Of a stretch of 25,961 nt of DNA, positions 13,155 through 20,264 are shown one piece after another. Made by a program: the position numbers and the translations under genes. The stretch is from an uncultured Faecalibacterium sp. GTDB lineage: Bacteria > Bacillota > Clostridia > Oscillospirales > Ruminococcaceae. The DNA lies in NCBI GenBank assembly GCA_934540955.1, contig CAKTCY010000029.1, positions 1-25,961 of the forward strand. Reading direction: 5' to 3'. Position 1 is the first letter of the stretch. Every line of letters begins with the position of its first letter. Under the pieces are notes generated by a model. That model was not told the origin of the DNA. It made no database searches and saw nothing but the letters and a program-made list of their open reading frames with translations.

Positions 13155-13268
13155 CTCCCGTGAAAAAGCGGCTCAGAAACGTCCGCAGACGTTTCTGAGT
13201 CGCAAATTATAATCATAAATTTTCCGCTGAATATGCGCAAAGCAACGCGGAGCGCATTCAAAATCGTC
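13155..13268. repeat. Dispersed structured repeat, copy 1
   Basis: It shares an ordered set of blocks with 20036-20146: CTCCCGTGAAAA, a hairpin flanked by GCG/CGC, an AT-rich spacer, TTTTCCGCTGAA-ATG, and ATTC-AAA-CGTC at the end. Here the first hairpin is CTCAGAAACGTC/GACGTTTCTGAG (13172-13199), extended by GCGG/TCGC. The second is built on GCGC/GCGC. It sits between convergent genes. Confidence 0.7.
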
Positions 13269-13280
13269 CCGCTGCCGGGG

Positions 13281-14357
13281 TCACCCGGCGCCCACCAGCG
13301 CCTCGCCGGAGCTGCTTTGCACCAGCAGCTCCTGCCCGGTAAGGCTGGAGAGCAGGGCGATGTAGCTGCGCCCTGTCGGGAGGTTCAGCGGCTTGCCGTT
13401 GGAATCGTAGAGGGCAAGGGTGCTTTCTGTGCCCTGCGTCCATGTGATCTGCCACAGCTGCCCGCCGTTCAGCCAGACGCCGCCGCCCATGGTAAGGTCG
13501 TAGTCCAGTGTGCGGCCGTCGTCCCGCAGGGAAGAGCCGCTGTACAGGATGAGCAGGTTGTCAAAGGCAGCCTGTGTGCCGGTGTTGGCATCCAGCTGGG
13601 GGGTGCCGTCGGCGTGCAGCATCTCGTAGGCGGCAAGGGCATCGTCATAGACAAAGCCGGTGGCGCCGCCGGACTGGAAATTCACGGTCACGTTTACCGC
13701 ATCGGCGGCGTTTGTGTCCGGCAGATGGCCGGTGTCCCGCTGGGGCAGCAGGGCGGGCAGAGCGCTAGCCGTTTCGCTCTCGCCGGAGGCGGCGCTCTGG
13801 CTCACGGCGGCAGAGATGCTCAGGCTGTCCAGCACCGAGGCGACCGCCTTGCCGCTGGTGCGCCACAAGGGGATGGTGTTCCAGCTGTAGCCGGTGCTGA
13901 CAAAGGCGTTGCGTCCCACCTCCTGCGCGTCCACCGCGCGGAGGTTATAGTATTCCAGATACCGCTTGGCGTAGGCGCTGCTGCCGCACTGGATGGGCAG
14001 CACCTGCTGCCCGCTGAGCAGCCGCCAGTATAAGTCCTGCCCGCGCGTCACCGGCCCTACCACGGGCATGGCCTCGAGGGCGGGGTACACCAGACACAGC
14101 TCGGTAGAGCTGCCGCTCTCAGTCAGGGCTTCCAGCACCACCGAGGCGCTGCCGATGCCCCATTGGGTGGTGCTGCCGGTGGTGTTCTCAATGACCACCG
14201 CCGCCGCCCGCTGCTCCGGGTACAGCAGCTGCTGCCCGGTAAGCGGGTCTGCCGGGGCGGTGCTTTCTGCGGGCGCGGCGGCGGTGCTGCCGCAGCTGCC
14301 CAGCAGCACCGCGCACAGCACGGCTGCACCAAGGCGCAGGCTCCATTTGCGTTTCAT
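13281..14357 (-). CDS. DUF3048 domain lipoprotein, Sec type
   Basis: A 358-residue lipoprotein. The signal peptide ends in LLGSC (Cys22). Then comes 'DPLTGQQL', the typical entry to DUF3048 (YerB family) proteins. Next are 'AAAVVIENTTGSTTQWGIGSASVVLEALTESG' and 'VGPVTRGQDLYW', which match the conserved 'VMINN', 'DIVYE..VEGGITR' and 'VGPVRSAR' blocks of the family. The C-terminal part has 'GVWLNGGQLWQITW' and 'TGRSYIALL' blocks as in the family's second domain. The function of DUF3048 is not established. It follows the related gene at 14370 by 12 bp, so the two form an operon. An Ala/Ser-rich insert at about 190-215 is low in complexity. Divergence in the core motifs suggests it evolves fast. 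Confidence 0.85.
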   Translation of the reverse strand: MKRKWSLRLGAAVLCAVLLGSCGSTAAAPAESTAPADPLTGQQLLYPEQRAAAVVIENTTGSTTQWGIGSASVVLEALTESGSSTELCLVYPALEAMPVVGPVTRGQDLYWRLLSGQQVLPIQCGSSAYAKRYLEYYNLRAVDAQEVGRNAFVSTGYSWNTIPLWRTSGKAVASVLDSLSISAAVSQSAASGESETASALPALLPQRDTGHLPDTNAADAVNVTVNFQSGGATGFVYDDALAAYEMLHADGTPQLDANTGTQAAFDNLLILYSGSSLRDDGRTLDYDLTMGGGVWLNGGQLWQITWTQGTESTLALYDSNGKPLNLPTGRSYIALLSSLTGQELLVQSSSGEALVGAG

Positions 14358-14369
14358 GGGCTTCTCCCC

Positions 14370-15587
14370 TTACTGATAGTTGAAGTTGGACCACTCGTCA
14401 TCGTCCACGATGGCCAGATAGGTCTTGCCGCGGTTGAAGCACAGCTCGCTGCCATCGGCGGCGTAGACCTTGAGCGGGTGCTCCGGGGAGGCCTTCTGCC
14501 ATGTGCCGCGCTGCACGGCGCCCCGGGTGAAGAAATAGGCCTCGCCGCCGGACACATAGTCCACCTGCTGCACGCCGCCGGAGTTGCCGGGGTAGTCCGC
14601 GATGCCTGCAAAGCAGACCAGCAGGTTGGTAAAGCCGAGCTGCTTGCCGGTCAGCTCGTCCACGGTGTTTTCAAAAGCCCCGGCGGCGCGGCTGTACATG
14701 GACATTTTATAAAGGTGCTCCCAGCGGTTGTAGCTGAAGGTGGTCTTGTAGCTGTCCGAGTGCACGATGTTGATGGTCTTGGCGGCGGCAGCGCCGGACA
14801 TCTTGTTCTCTGCGCCGGTGCGGTAGTCCGCAAAGCGGAAGAAGGTGCTCTCGTAGGGGTATTCCAGCCCGATGCCCGCGTTGGCAGCGGCCTGCCGGAT
14901 CTCGGCACCGGAGGTGAACTCGGTGTGCTCGTAGGCCACGTTGCGGCCGCGGCTGTCGCGGTGCGCCACATGGGGGTGGGTGGGGGTGTTGAAGTAGCTC
15001 TTGCCGCCGATGTTCAGGCCGGAGTAGTTGTACACGTTGATGAACTTGGTGCAGGGGGCGCTTTCGCCGTCATGGTAGTACAGCGCCTGCCACGGCATGA
15101 GCAGCTGCAAAAACTGGTCGCGGCCGGAGCGCAGCGGCCCCACCTCCGGGATGGCATTGGCGTCATAATACACCGCGCAGAAGCGGGAGATGCCGCCCTC
15201 CACCTTGCTCTCGATGAGCAGGTCGGCAGAGCCGATGCCGCGCTGCGGGCGGGCGTTCTGCCGCTGGGTGTTGCTGATGTTGTTCACCATCACGCCCACC
15301 ATGCGGCCGTTGCTGCGGCGCGGCTCACCGGTAAGGGGGTCGGCGTTGTAGGCGGGCAGGCTGGTGTCGGTGCTTTCCGCCGGGGCTTCAGACGCCGCTC
15401 CGGCGTCCGGGGCAGCGGCGCTTTCAGAAGAGGCGGCGCTGCCGCCCTTCCCGAAGGTCTGCTGCAGCCAGTCGGAAAAGCCGTTGCCTACACAGGCGCT
15501 GCCGGTGGGCGCACAGCTGGACAGAGCCAGCGAGGCGGCTGCCAGCCCCGAGGCACGAAGAACGGTACGGCGCGTGATCTTTTTCAT
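14370..15587 (-). CDS. DUF3048 domain lipoprotein, Tat-like N-terminus
   Basis: A 405-residue exported protein, first in a two-gene operon with another DUF3048 gene. The N-terminus MKKITRRTVLRAS has a twin-arginine motif (Arg6-Arg7) and a lipobox ending at Cys25 (LALSSC). A low-complexity Ala/Ser/Glu linker (about 50-80) leads to 'DPLTGEPRRSNGRMVGVMVNN'. The DUF3048 core blocks follow clearly: 'GSADLLIESKVEGGISRFCAVY' and 'PEVGPLRSGRDQFLQ', then 'GGEAYFFTRGAVQRGTW' and 'NRGKTYLAIVDD' in the second domain. It keeps the family motifs better than its partner. The ATG follows AGGAGG. Promoter 15693-15721 lies upstream. The function is unknown; an envelope role is likely. Confidence 0.88.
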   Translation of the reverse strand: MKKITRRTVLRASGLAAASLALSSCAPTGSACVGNGFSDWLQQTFGKGGSAASSESAAAPDAGAASEAPAESTDTSLPAYNADPLTGEPRRSNGRMVGVMVNNISNTQRQNARPQRGIGSADLLIESKVEGGISRFCAVYYDANAIPEVGPLRSGRDQFLQLLMPWQALYYHDGESAPCTKFINVYNYSGLNIGGKSYFNTPTHPHVAHRDSRGRNVAYEHTEFTSGAEIRQAAANAGIGLEYPYESTFFRFADYRTGAENKMSGAAAAKTINIVHSDSYKTTFSYNRWEHLYKMSMYSRAAGAFENTVDELTGKQLGFTNLLVCFAGIADYPGNSGGVQQVDYVSGGEAYFFTRGAVQRGTWQKASPEHPLKVYAADGSELCFNRGKTYLAIVDDDEWSNFNYQ

Positions 15588-15692
15588 GCAAAAAACCTCC
15601 TGACAAGAGAGCTTTGCGCAGCCCCGGCGCTGTCGGAACGGTTGCGCACGGTGGATGAAAACGAACTGCCTTGCGGCACTGCTTTGATTGTA

Positions 15693-15721
15693 ATTGTAAC
15701 GGTTCTTGCAGCGTTTGTAAA
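15693..15721 (-). promoter_or_regulatory. Sigma-A promoter of the DUF3048 operon
   Basis: Minus strand: TTTACA, 17 bases, TACAAT, about 106 bases before the start codon. Confidence 0.65.
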
Positions 15722-15754
15722 GTGAAAATTAACGCCCCTCCTCCGCGAAAATGA

Positions 15755-15786
15755 AATTCCGGACAGCGCGCAGTCTGTCCGGAATT
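15755..15786 (-). terminator. Hairpin terminator of the DauR-like regulator gene
   Basis: A perfect 12-bp inverted repeat (AATTCCGGACAG and its complement) with an 8-base loop, 45 bp after the regulator stop. The T-run on the minus strand is short (TTTCATTTTC). Confidence 0.7.
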
Positions 15787-15830
15787 ACTCTGGTAAAAAT
15801 GCGTGCCGCAGCCCGGGGAGGGGGGAGCGG

Positions 15831-16466
15831 TCACTTCAGCTTGCTCAGGTAGCGGTAGATGGTGGCCTCCGAGGAGCCCAGCTGGGCGGCGACCTCGCTG
15901 ACGGCGCCCTTCATATAAAAGATGCCCGCGTGGTGCAAGGACTCCACGATGCGGATCTTTTCCTCCATGGTCAGCCGGTCGGGCGGCAGCCCGGCGCTGC
16001 CGGTCACCTCGGCAATGGCATTCTGCACGGCGTCCGGCAGGGAGCTGACAAAGTTTTCCACCCCGATGCCGGTGGAGGAGGGCTCGGTGTGCGCCCCGCA
16101 AAGGGCAAGCAGCTCCTGCGCGATGCGGCTGTACTTGCCGGCGTCAAAGTTGACGCAGAGCATCCCGATGAGCTGGCCGTTGTCCTTGATGAACATGGTG
16201 GAGGAGCGCAGCCGCCCCTTGGCCTGCGAAGCGCCCTGATAGCCCGCCAGATAATCCTGCTTTTCATACATCCGCTCCTGAATGAAGCGCAGCGCCATGT
16301 TGGAAAGGGGTGCACCCTCGGTGCGTCCGCTGATGTGGTTGTTGACAATGGCAACAATGGTGCCGTCCTCGCTGGTAAGGTCGTGCAGCACTACCTCGTA
16401 GTCCGGGCCAAGCGCTTCGCCCAGAAAGGATACCACCACGCGATAAGGCTCAAGTCTTGCATCCAT
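15831..16466 (-). CDS. YheO/DauR-type transcriptional regulator (PAS-like plus HTH)
   Basis: A 211-residue regulator. Residues about 5-115 are a YheO-like PAS domain (LGPDYEVVLHDLTSEDGTIVAIVNNHISGR is the family's opening pattern; SSTMFIKDNGQLIGMLCVNFD follows). The C-terminal helix-turn-helix (about 165-211) ends in 'VSEVAAQLGSSEATIYRYLSKLK', typical of the DauR type. DauR controls D-arginine use in Pseudomonas; related proteins stand near ridA and amino acid genes. The ATG at 16466 is chosen because GAGGT lies 7 bases upstream; a GTG three codons earlier is inside the binding site. It is divergent from the ridA-cyuA-symporter operon and probably senses an amino acid or its product. Whether it activates or represses is not visible. 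Confidence 0.88.
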   Translation of the reverse strand: MDARLEPYRVVVSFLGEALGPDYEVVLHDLTSEDGTIVAIVNNHISGRTEGAPLSNMALRFIQERMYEKQDYLAGYQGASQAKGRLRSSTMFIKDNGQLIGMLCVNFDAGKYSRIAQELLALCGAHTEPSSTGIGVENFVSSLPDAVQNAIAEVTGSAGLPPDRLTMEEKIRIVESLHHAGIFYMKGAVSEVAAQLGSSEATIYRYLSKLK

Positions 16467-16495
16467 CCCGTTCACCTCTTTTGTACTGCCGGAAA

Positions 16496-16517
16496 GCGTG
16501 AGAAAAAATTCTCACGC
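16496..16517. promoter_or_regulatory. Candidate operator palindrome for the DauR-like regulator
   Basis: GCGTGAGAA and TTCTCACGC are perfect 9-bp arms around AAAA. The palindrome lies just downstream of the regulator's own -10. The core half-site ATTCTCA recurs at 16636 and 16669 near the divergent promoter. Confidence 0.6.
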
Positions 16518-16525
16518 GGATTCTA

Positions 16526-16559
16526 CTGCTATCATAGCAGAAATGACAGATTTTTACAA
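16526..16559 (-). promoter_or_regulatory. Promoter of the DauR-like regulator, with overlapping dyad
   Basis: Minus strand: TTGTAA (16559..16554), 17 bases, TATGAT (16536..16531). The dyad CTGCTA-TCA-TAGCAG (16526-16540) covers the -10 box. Confidence 0.65.
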
Positions 16560-16658
16560 TAAGAAGGTGCGCTGTATCCATTGTTTCGTCAAAGTGACGG
16601 CATTTTTCGGGAGCTTTTGTCATGCGCGACAATTTATTCTCATGATAAGAAAATATTA

Positions 16659-16687
16659 TTGACAAAATATTCTCATTGCGTTAGGAT
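16659..16687 (+). promoter_or_regulatory. Sigma-A promoter of the ridA operon
   Basis: Perfect TTGACA, 17-base spacer, TAGGAT. An ATTCTCAT motif lies inside the spacer (16669-16676) and another just upstream of the -35 (16636-16643). The start codon is 220 bp downstream because of the inserted repeat. Confidence 0.7.
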
Positions 16688-16720
16688 AGTGTCGGCGAGG
16701 GAAGGACAACTCTTCCTAAG

Positions 16721-16880
16721 GGGTATCTGAAAAGTCGAAAATTTAGTCTATTTCTACAAGCACAGCTGGATTTTGCGTTAAACAGCCTTGAAATCCACAA
16801 AGGATTCCTGCGGCTATTTGCCTTAAATCCCGCTTGTGCTTGCGAAATATTCGTCATTTTCTTTGTTTTCAGATACACCC
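16721..16880. mobile_element. MITE-like long inverted-repeat element
   Basis: Outer arms GTATCTGAAAA (16723-16733) and TTTTCAGATAC (16866-16876) are perfect. The pairing continues inward with gaps: TATTTC...AAGCAC..GC..GGATTT on the left against AAATCCCGCTTGTGCTTGCGAAATA on the right. The arms span about 60 bases each around a 50-base centre. There is no coding frame. It lies between the ridA promoter and the ridA binding site, so it must be part of that mRNA's leader. The form fits a non-autonomous miniature element; other genomic copies would settle it. Confidence 0.65.
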
Positions 16881-16907
16881 TAACAAAAGAAAAAGGAGGA
16901 AAATCGG

Positions 16908-17282
16908 ATGAAGCAGGTGATCGTTACCCCCAATGCTCCCGCTGCCATCGGCCCCTATTCGCAGGGCATCGCTGCGGGGCAGGCCGTCTATGTGTCCGGG
17001 CAGCTGCCCATCGATCCGGCCACCGGCCTGATCCCGGAAGGCATCGCCGCCCAGACGGCACAGTCCCTCAAGAACATTCAGGCTATTCTGGCACAGCAGG
17101 AGATGACGCTGGCCAATGTGGTCAAGACCACGGTGTTTCTGGCGGACATCAACGATTTTGCAGAGATGAACAAGGTGTACGGCGAGTACTTTGCGCAGCC
17201 CTATCCCGCACGCAGTGCGGTGCAGGTGGGCAAGCTGCCCAAGGGCGCTCCGCTGGAGATCGAGTGCATTGCTGTAAAGTAA
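16908..17282 (+). CDS. ridA: RidA family enamine/imine deaminase
   Basis: A 124-residue RidA (YjgF/YER057c/UK114) protein, the usual full length. The family signatures are present: 'PAAIGPYSQGI', 'VYVSGQLPIDPATG', 'VVKTTVFLADINDFAEMN' and the substrate-binding Arg in 'YPARSAVQVGKLPKGAPLEIECIAV'. RidA speeds the hydrolysis of reactive enamines such as 2-aminoacrylate to pyruvate and ammonia, protecting PLP enzymes. The next gene codes for a cysteine desulfidase-type enzyme, whose product is 2-aminoacrylate, so the pairing makes direct sense. The ATG follows AAAAAGGAGG. It is first in the operon and follows the MITE-like repeat. Confidence 0.95.
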   Translation: MKQVIVTPNAPAAIGPYSQGIAAGQAVYVSGQLPIDPATGLIPEGIAAQTAQSLKNIQAILAQQEMTLANVVKTTVFLADINDFAEMNKVYGEYFAQPYPARSAVQVGKLPKGAPLEIECIAVK

Positions 17283-17319
17283 GCTCCCCCGCACGGGAAG
17301 AAAAGAAACGGTGAACCAA

Positions 17320-18645
17320 ATGGATAAACAGATGTTCGTTCGCATCCTGAACAGTGAGATGGAGCTGGCCACGGGCTGTACGGAGCCCGGCGCAGTCGCT
17401 CTCACCGCCGCAGAGGCGGGCGCAGCACTCCGCAAGGCGGGCGGCACACGGGTAGAGGCCGTGACCGTCCGTGCCAGCATCAACATTATCAAAAACGCCA
17501 TGTCGGCGGGCATTCCGGGCACCTCGTATCAGGGCATGGATTACGCCGCCGCCATTGGTGCCGTAGGCGGCGACCCCGTCCACCTGCTGGAGGTCATGAG
17601 CTATGTGCCCCGGGAGCAGATGGAGGAAGCCGCAGCCCTTGTCAGGGCGGGCAAGGTCAAGGTAGAGGTGGCACAGGTGCCGCAGAAGCTTTACGTTGAG
17701 GTGCTTGTCACTTCTGACGGCCACACCGGACGTGCGGTGGTGCGGGACCTGCACACCAATGTGGTGCTGGTGGAGCAGGACGGCGTGGTGACGCTGGACA
17801 AGCAGCACGCAGGCCCCGCCGCAGCAGGGGACAGCGATGCGGTGCCCCCGGAGCAGATCGCAGAGCTTCTGACCGTCCGCTCCATCTGGGATTACTGCAC
17901 TGAGGAGCTGGACCCCCTGCACGACCCCATCGACATCATCCGCAGTGCCGTACAGGTGAACACGACCATCAGCGATGAGGGTCTTGCCAAGGAATACGGC
18001 CTTGCCATTGGCCGCAATCTGGAGCTGAACTGCCGCAAGGGTCTGATGACCCGTGACCTGACCACCAACGCCATGGTCGCCGCCTCTGCCGGTGCGGACG
18101 CCCGCATGGCAGGCGCGCCGGTCTCTGTTGTGGCAAACTCCGGCAGCGGCAATCAGGGCATTACGGCTACCATGCCTGTTGTGGCAACTGCCCGCTGGCT
18201 GGATATCGACGAGGAGAAGATGCTCCGTGCCGTGACCCTTTCCAACCTGATCGCGATCCGCATCAAGGCAAAGTTCGGCCGCCTGAGCAACCTTTGCGGC
18301 GCTACCGTTGCCGCTACCGGCGCGGCCTGCGGCATTGCCTACCTGCTGGGCGGCGGCTACCACGAGGTATGCTGCACCATCCAGAACATGGTGGGCAACA
18401 TCACCGGCATGGTATGCGACGGCGCAAAGGCCGACTGTGCGCTGAAGATCTCCACCTGCGTCAACGCCGCCTGTCAGGCAGCTGCCATGGGCGTGCGCGG
18501 CGTGCGGGTGCAGAGCACCGACGGCATCGTGGAGCACAATGTGGAGTATACGCTGGACAACTTTGCCACCCTGAGCACCCACGGCACCAGCGACAGCGTG
18601 ATCCTTGATCTGATGCTGAACAAACACCTCCCGGAGACGGAATAA
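17320..18645 (+). CDS. cyuA: L-cysteine desulfidase family protein (CyuA/UPF0597)
   Basis: A 441-residue cytoplasmic enzyme of the UPF0597/serine-dehydratase-alpha-like family. Characterised members (E. coli CyuA/YhaM, Methanocaldococcus CdsB) use an oxygen-sensitive iron-sulfur cluster to split L-cysteine into sulfide and 2-aminoacrylate, which becomes pyruvate and ammonia. The cluster cysteines expected in the family are visible: Cys20 in TGCTEPGAVAL, one in NLCGATVAATGAAC and one in LKISTC. 'RKGLMTRDLTTNAMVAASAGADARMAG' and 'VVANSGSGNQGITATMPV' are family blocks. ATG 17320 has GGTGA 5 bases before it; GTG at 17311 is an alternative adding three residues. The substrate could also be a D-amino acid or serine, given the regulator type; cysteine is the best guess. 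Confidence 0.87.
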   Translation: MDKQMFVRILNSEMELATGCTEPGAVALTAAEAGAALRKAGGTRVEAVTVRASINIIKNAMSAGIPGTSYQGMDYAAAIGAVGGDPVHLLEVMSYVPREQMEEAAALVRAGKVKVEVAQVPQKLYVEVLVTSDGHTGRAVVRDLHTNVVLVEQDGVVTLDKQHAGPAAAGDSDAVPPEQIAELLTVRSIWDYCTEELDPLHDPIDIIRSAVQVNTTISDEGLAKEYGLAIGRNLELNCRKGLMTRDLTTNAMVAASAGADARMAGAPVSVVANSGSGNQGITATMPVVATARWLDIDEEKMLRAVTLSNLIAIRIKAKFGRLSNLCGATVAATGAACGIAYLLGGGYHEVCCTIQNMVGNITGMVCDGAKADCALKISTCVNAACQAAAMGVRGVRVQSTDGIVEHNVEYTLDNFATLSTHGTSDSVILDLMLNKHLPETE

Positions 18646-18695
18646 GTCTCCCCACCCAGCCCCTTTCCGGGGAAAAAGAAAGAGGTACTAAAGTT

Positions 18696-19892
18696 ATGAA
18701 AAAGCTATTCAATAGTCTGCCCTTCCGGCTTTTGCTGGGCATTTTTGTTGGTATCATCCTTGGCCAGCTGTTCAACGAGAGCATTATGGGCGTTGTGGTG
18801 ACCCTGCAGTACATCATGGGTCAGCTCATCACCTTCTGTGTGCCGCTGATCATCATCGGCTTCATTGCCCCGTCCATCACCAAGCTGGGCAAAAACGCTT
18901 CCCGCCTGCTGGCAGTGGCCATCGTCATCGCGTATGTGTCCTCTGTCTGTGCAGCCTTCATGAGCATGGGCGCCGGCTACGGCCTGATCCCCCACCTGTC
19001 CATCGACAACAACGTTGCCGGCCTGCGCGAGCTGCCGGGCGTCGTCTTTGAGCTGAACATTCCCCAGATCATGAGCGTCATGAGCGCTCTGGTGCTGAGC
19101 GTTCTGGTGGGTCTGGCTGCCACCTGGACCAACAGCAAGCTGACCTGCGACTTCCTTGCCGAGTTCCAGAACATCGTGCTGGACATCGTGAGCAAGGTCA
19201 TCATCCCCGTTCTGCCCTTCTACATTGCCGCTACCTTCTGCGGCCTGAGCTACGAGGGCACCATCACCCATCAGCTGCCCGCCTTCCTGCAGATCATCGT
19301 CATCGTCATGGTCGGCCACTACATCTGGCTGGCTGTGCTGTACCTGCTGGCCGGTGCGTACTCCGGCAAGAACCCCTGGGAAGTGCTGCGTCACTACGGC
19401 CCCGCTTACCTGACCGCTGTTGGCACCATGTCCAGTGCTGCTACGCTGGGTGTGGCGCTGGAGTGCGCCCGCAAGAGCAAGGTGCTGCGTAAGGACATGG
19501 TGAGCTTCGGCATCCCCCTGTTTGCCAACATCCACCTGTGCGGCTCTGTGCTGACCGAGGTGTTCTTCTGCATGACCGTTTCCAAGATCCTGTACGGCAA
19601 ACTGCCCAGCGTTGGCACCATGATCCTGTTCTGCCTGCTGCTCGGCATCTTCGCCATCGGCGCACCCGGCGTGCCCGGCGGCACCGTCATGGCTTCTCTG
19701 GGTCTGATCACCGGTGTTTTGATGTTCGACAACGCCGGTACTGCTCTGATGCTGGCCATCTTCGCCCTGCAGGACAGCTTCGGCACCGCCTGCAATGTGA
19801 CCGGTGACGGCGCGCTGACCCTGATGCTGACCGGCTACGCCGAGAAGCACGGCATCGCCGATACCGGCGACCTCGAAAGCCCGATCCTGTGA
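18696..19892 (+). CDS. Dicarboxylate/amino acid:cation symporter (DAACS family)
   Basis: A 398-residue membrane protein with about eight helices and two re-entrant loops. It opens with 'FRLLLGIFVGIILGQLF', the standard N-terminus of the family, then 'LITFCVPLIIIGFIAPSITKLG'. Hairpin 1 shows the Ser-rich tip 'GTMSSAATLGVALECA', and the end has 'GVPGGTVMASLGLITGV' and 'ALQDSFGTACNVTGDGA' in place of the usual hairpin 2 and last helix. The family carries glutamate, aspartate, serine or threonine with Na+ or H+. As third gene after ridA and cyuA it probably brings in the amino acid that they break down. The ATG follows AAAGAGGT. A terminator follows at 19957. Confidence 0.92.
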   Translation: MKKLFNSLPFRLLLGIFVGIILGQLFNESIMGVVVTLQYIMGQLITFCVPLIIIGFIAPSITKLGKNASRLLAVAIVIAYVSSVCAAFMSMGAGYGLIPHLSIDNNVAGLRELPGVVFELNIPQIMSVMSALVLSVLVGLAATWTNSKLTCDFLAEFQNIVLDIVSKVIIPVLPFYIAATFCGLSYEGTITHQLPAFLQIIVIVMVGHYIWLAVLYLLAGAYSGKNPWEVLRHYGPAYLTAVGTMSSAATLGVALECARKSKVLRKDMVSFGIPLFANIHLCGSVLTEVFFCMTVSKILYGKLPSVGTMILFCLLLGIFAIGAPGVPGGTVMASLGLITGVLMFDNAGTALMLAIFALQDSFGTACNVTGDGALTLMLTGYAEKHGIADTGDLESPIL

Positions 19893-19956
19893 TAAAAACC
19901 TGCGCATTCCTCCTTAATTACAAGAGACTGTGAACAGACAGTCCCAAAAGCTCCGA

Positions 19957-19993
19957 AAAGCCCCGGCGACCGCAACGGCCGCCGGGGCTTTTT
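19957..19993 (+). terminator. Terminator of the ridA-cyuA-symporter operon
   Basis: AGCCCCGGCG and CGCCGGGGCT form a 10-bp GC-rich stem with A-run before and five T after. Confidence 0.93.
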
Positions 19994-20035
19994 GTACGGT
20001 AAAAGAAAGACAGCTGCCGTTCACATTTACGGCTC

Positions 20036-20146
20036 CTCCCGTGAAAATGCGTTTGGAGCGCTCCGCCGAGCGCGACAAACGCGAAATTTAAAATAATTTT
20101 TCCGCTGAAGATGGCTAGAGCGCAGCGGAAGCCATTCCAAACCGTC
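20036..20146. repeat. Dispersed structured repeat, copy 2
   Basis: It has the same block order as 13155-13268. The first hairpin has entirely different arms here: GCGTTTG/CAAACGC (20049-20082), with GCGC-rich inner pairing. The second is built on ATGGCT/AGCCAT with CCGCTG/CAGCGG. It lies between the symporter terminator and the promoter of the CDF gene. Confidence 0.7.
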
Positions 20147-20186
20147 TTTGATATCCGGCGTAATGGGATGAAATTTTTGAAACGCC

Positions 20187-20215
20187 TTTAAAAGCATAAA
20201 GTAAAATGTTATACT
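20187..20215 (+). promoter_or_regulatory. Sigma-A promoter of the CDF transporter gene
   Basis: TTTAAA, 17-base spacer, TATACT, about 50 bases before the start codon. Confidence 0.65.
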
Positions 20216-20264
20216 ATAAGGAAATTGGGACGCGCTGAAAATGCGCAGCCCGAAAGGAGCCTTT

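Noticed and set aside
14163..15725. 520-codon open frame on the plus strand opposite the DUF3048 genes
   Set aside because: It is an antisense shadow caused by high GC at third codon positions; the minus-strand genes have signals, binding sites and family motifs.
17149..19907. Long minus-strand frames opposite cyuA and the symporter (17149-18627 and 18705-19907)
   Set aside because: The plus-strand genes are clear family members; the shadow proteins are His/Gln/Gly-rich, as expected from reading codons in antisense.
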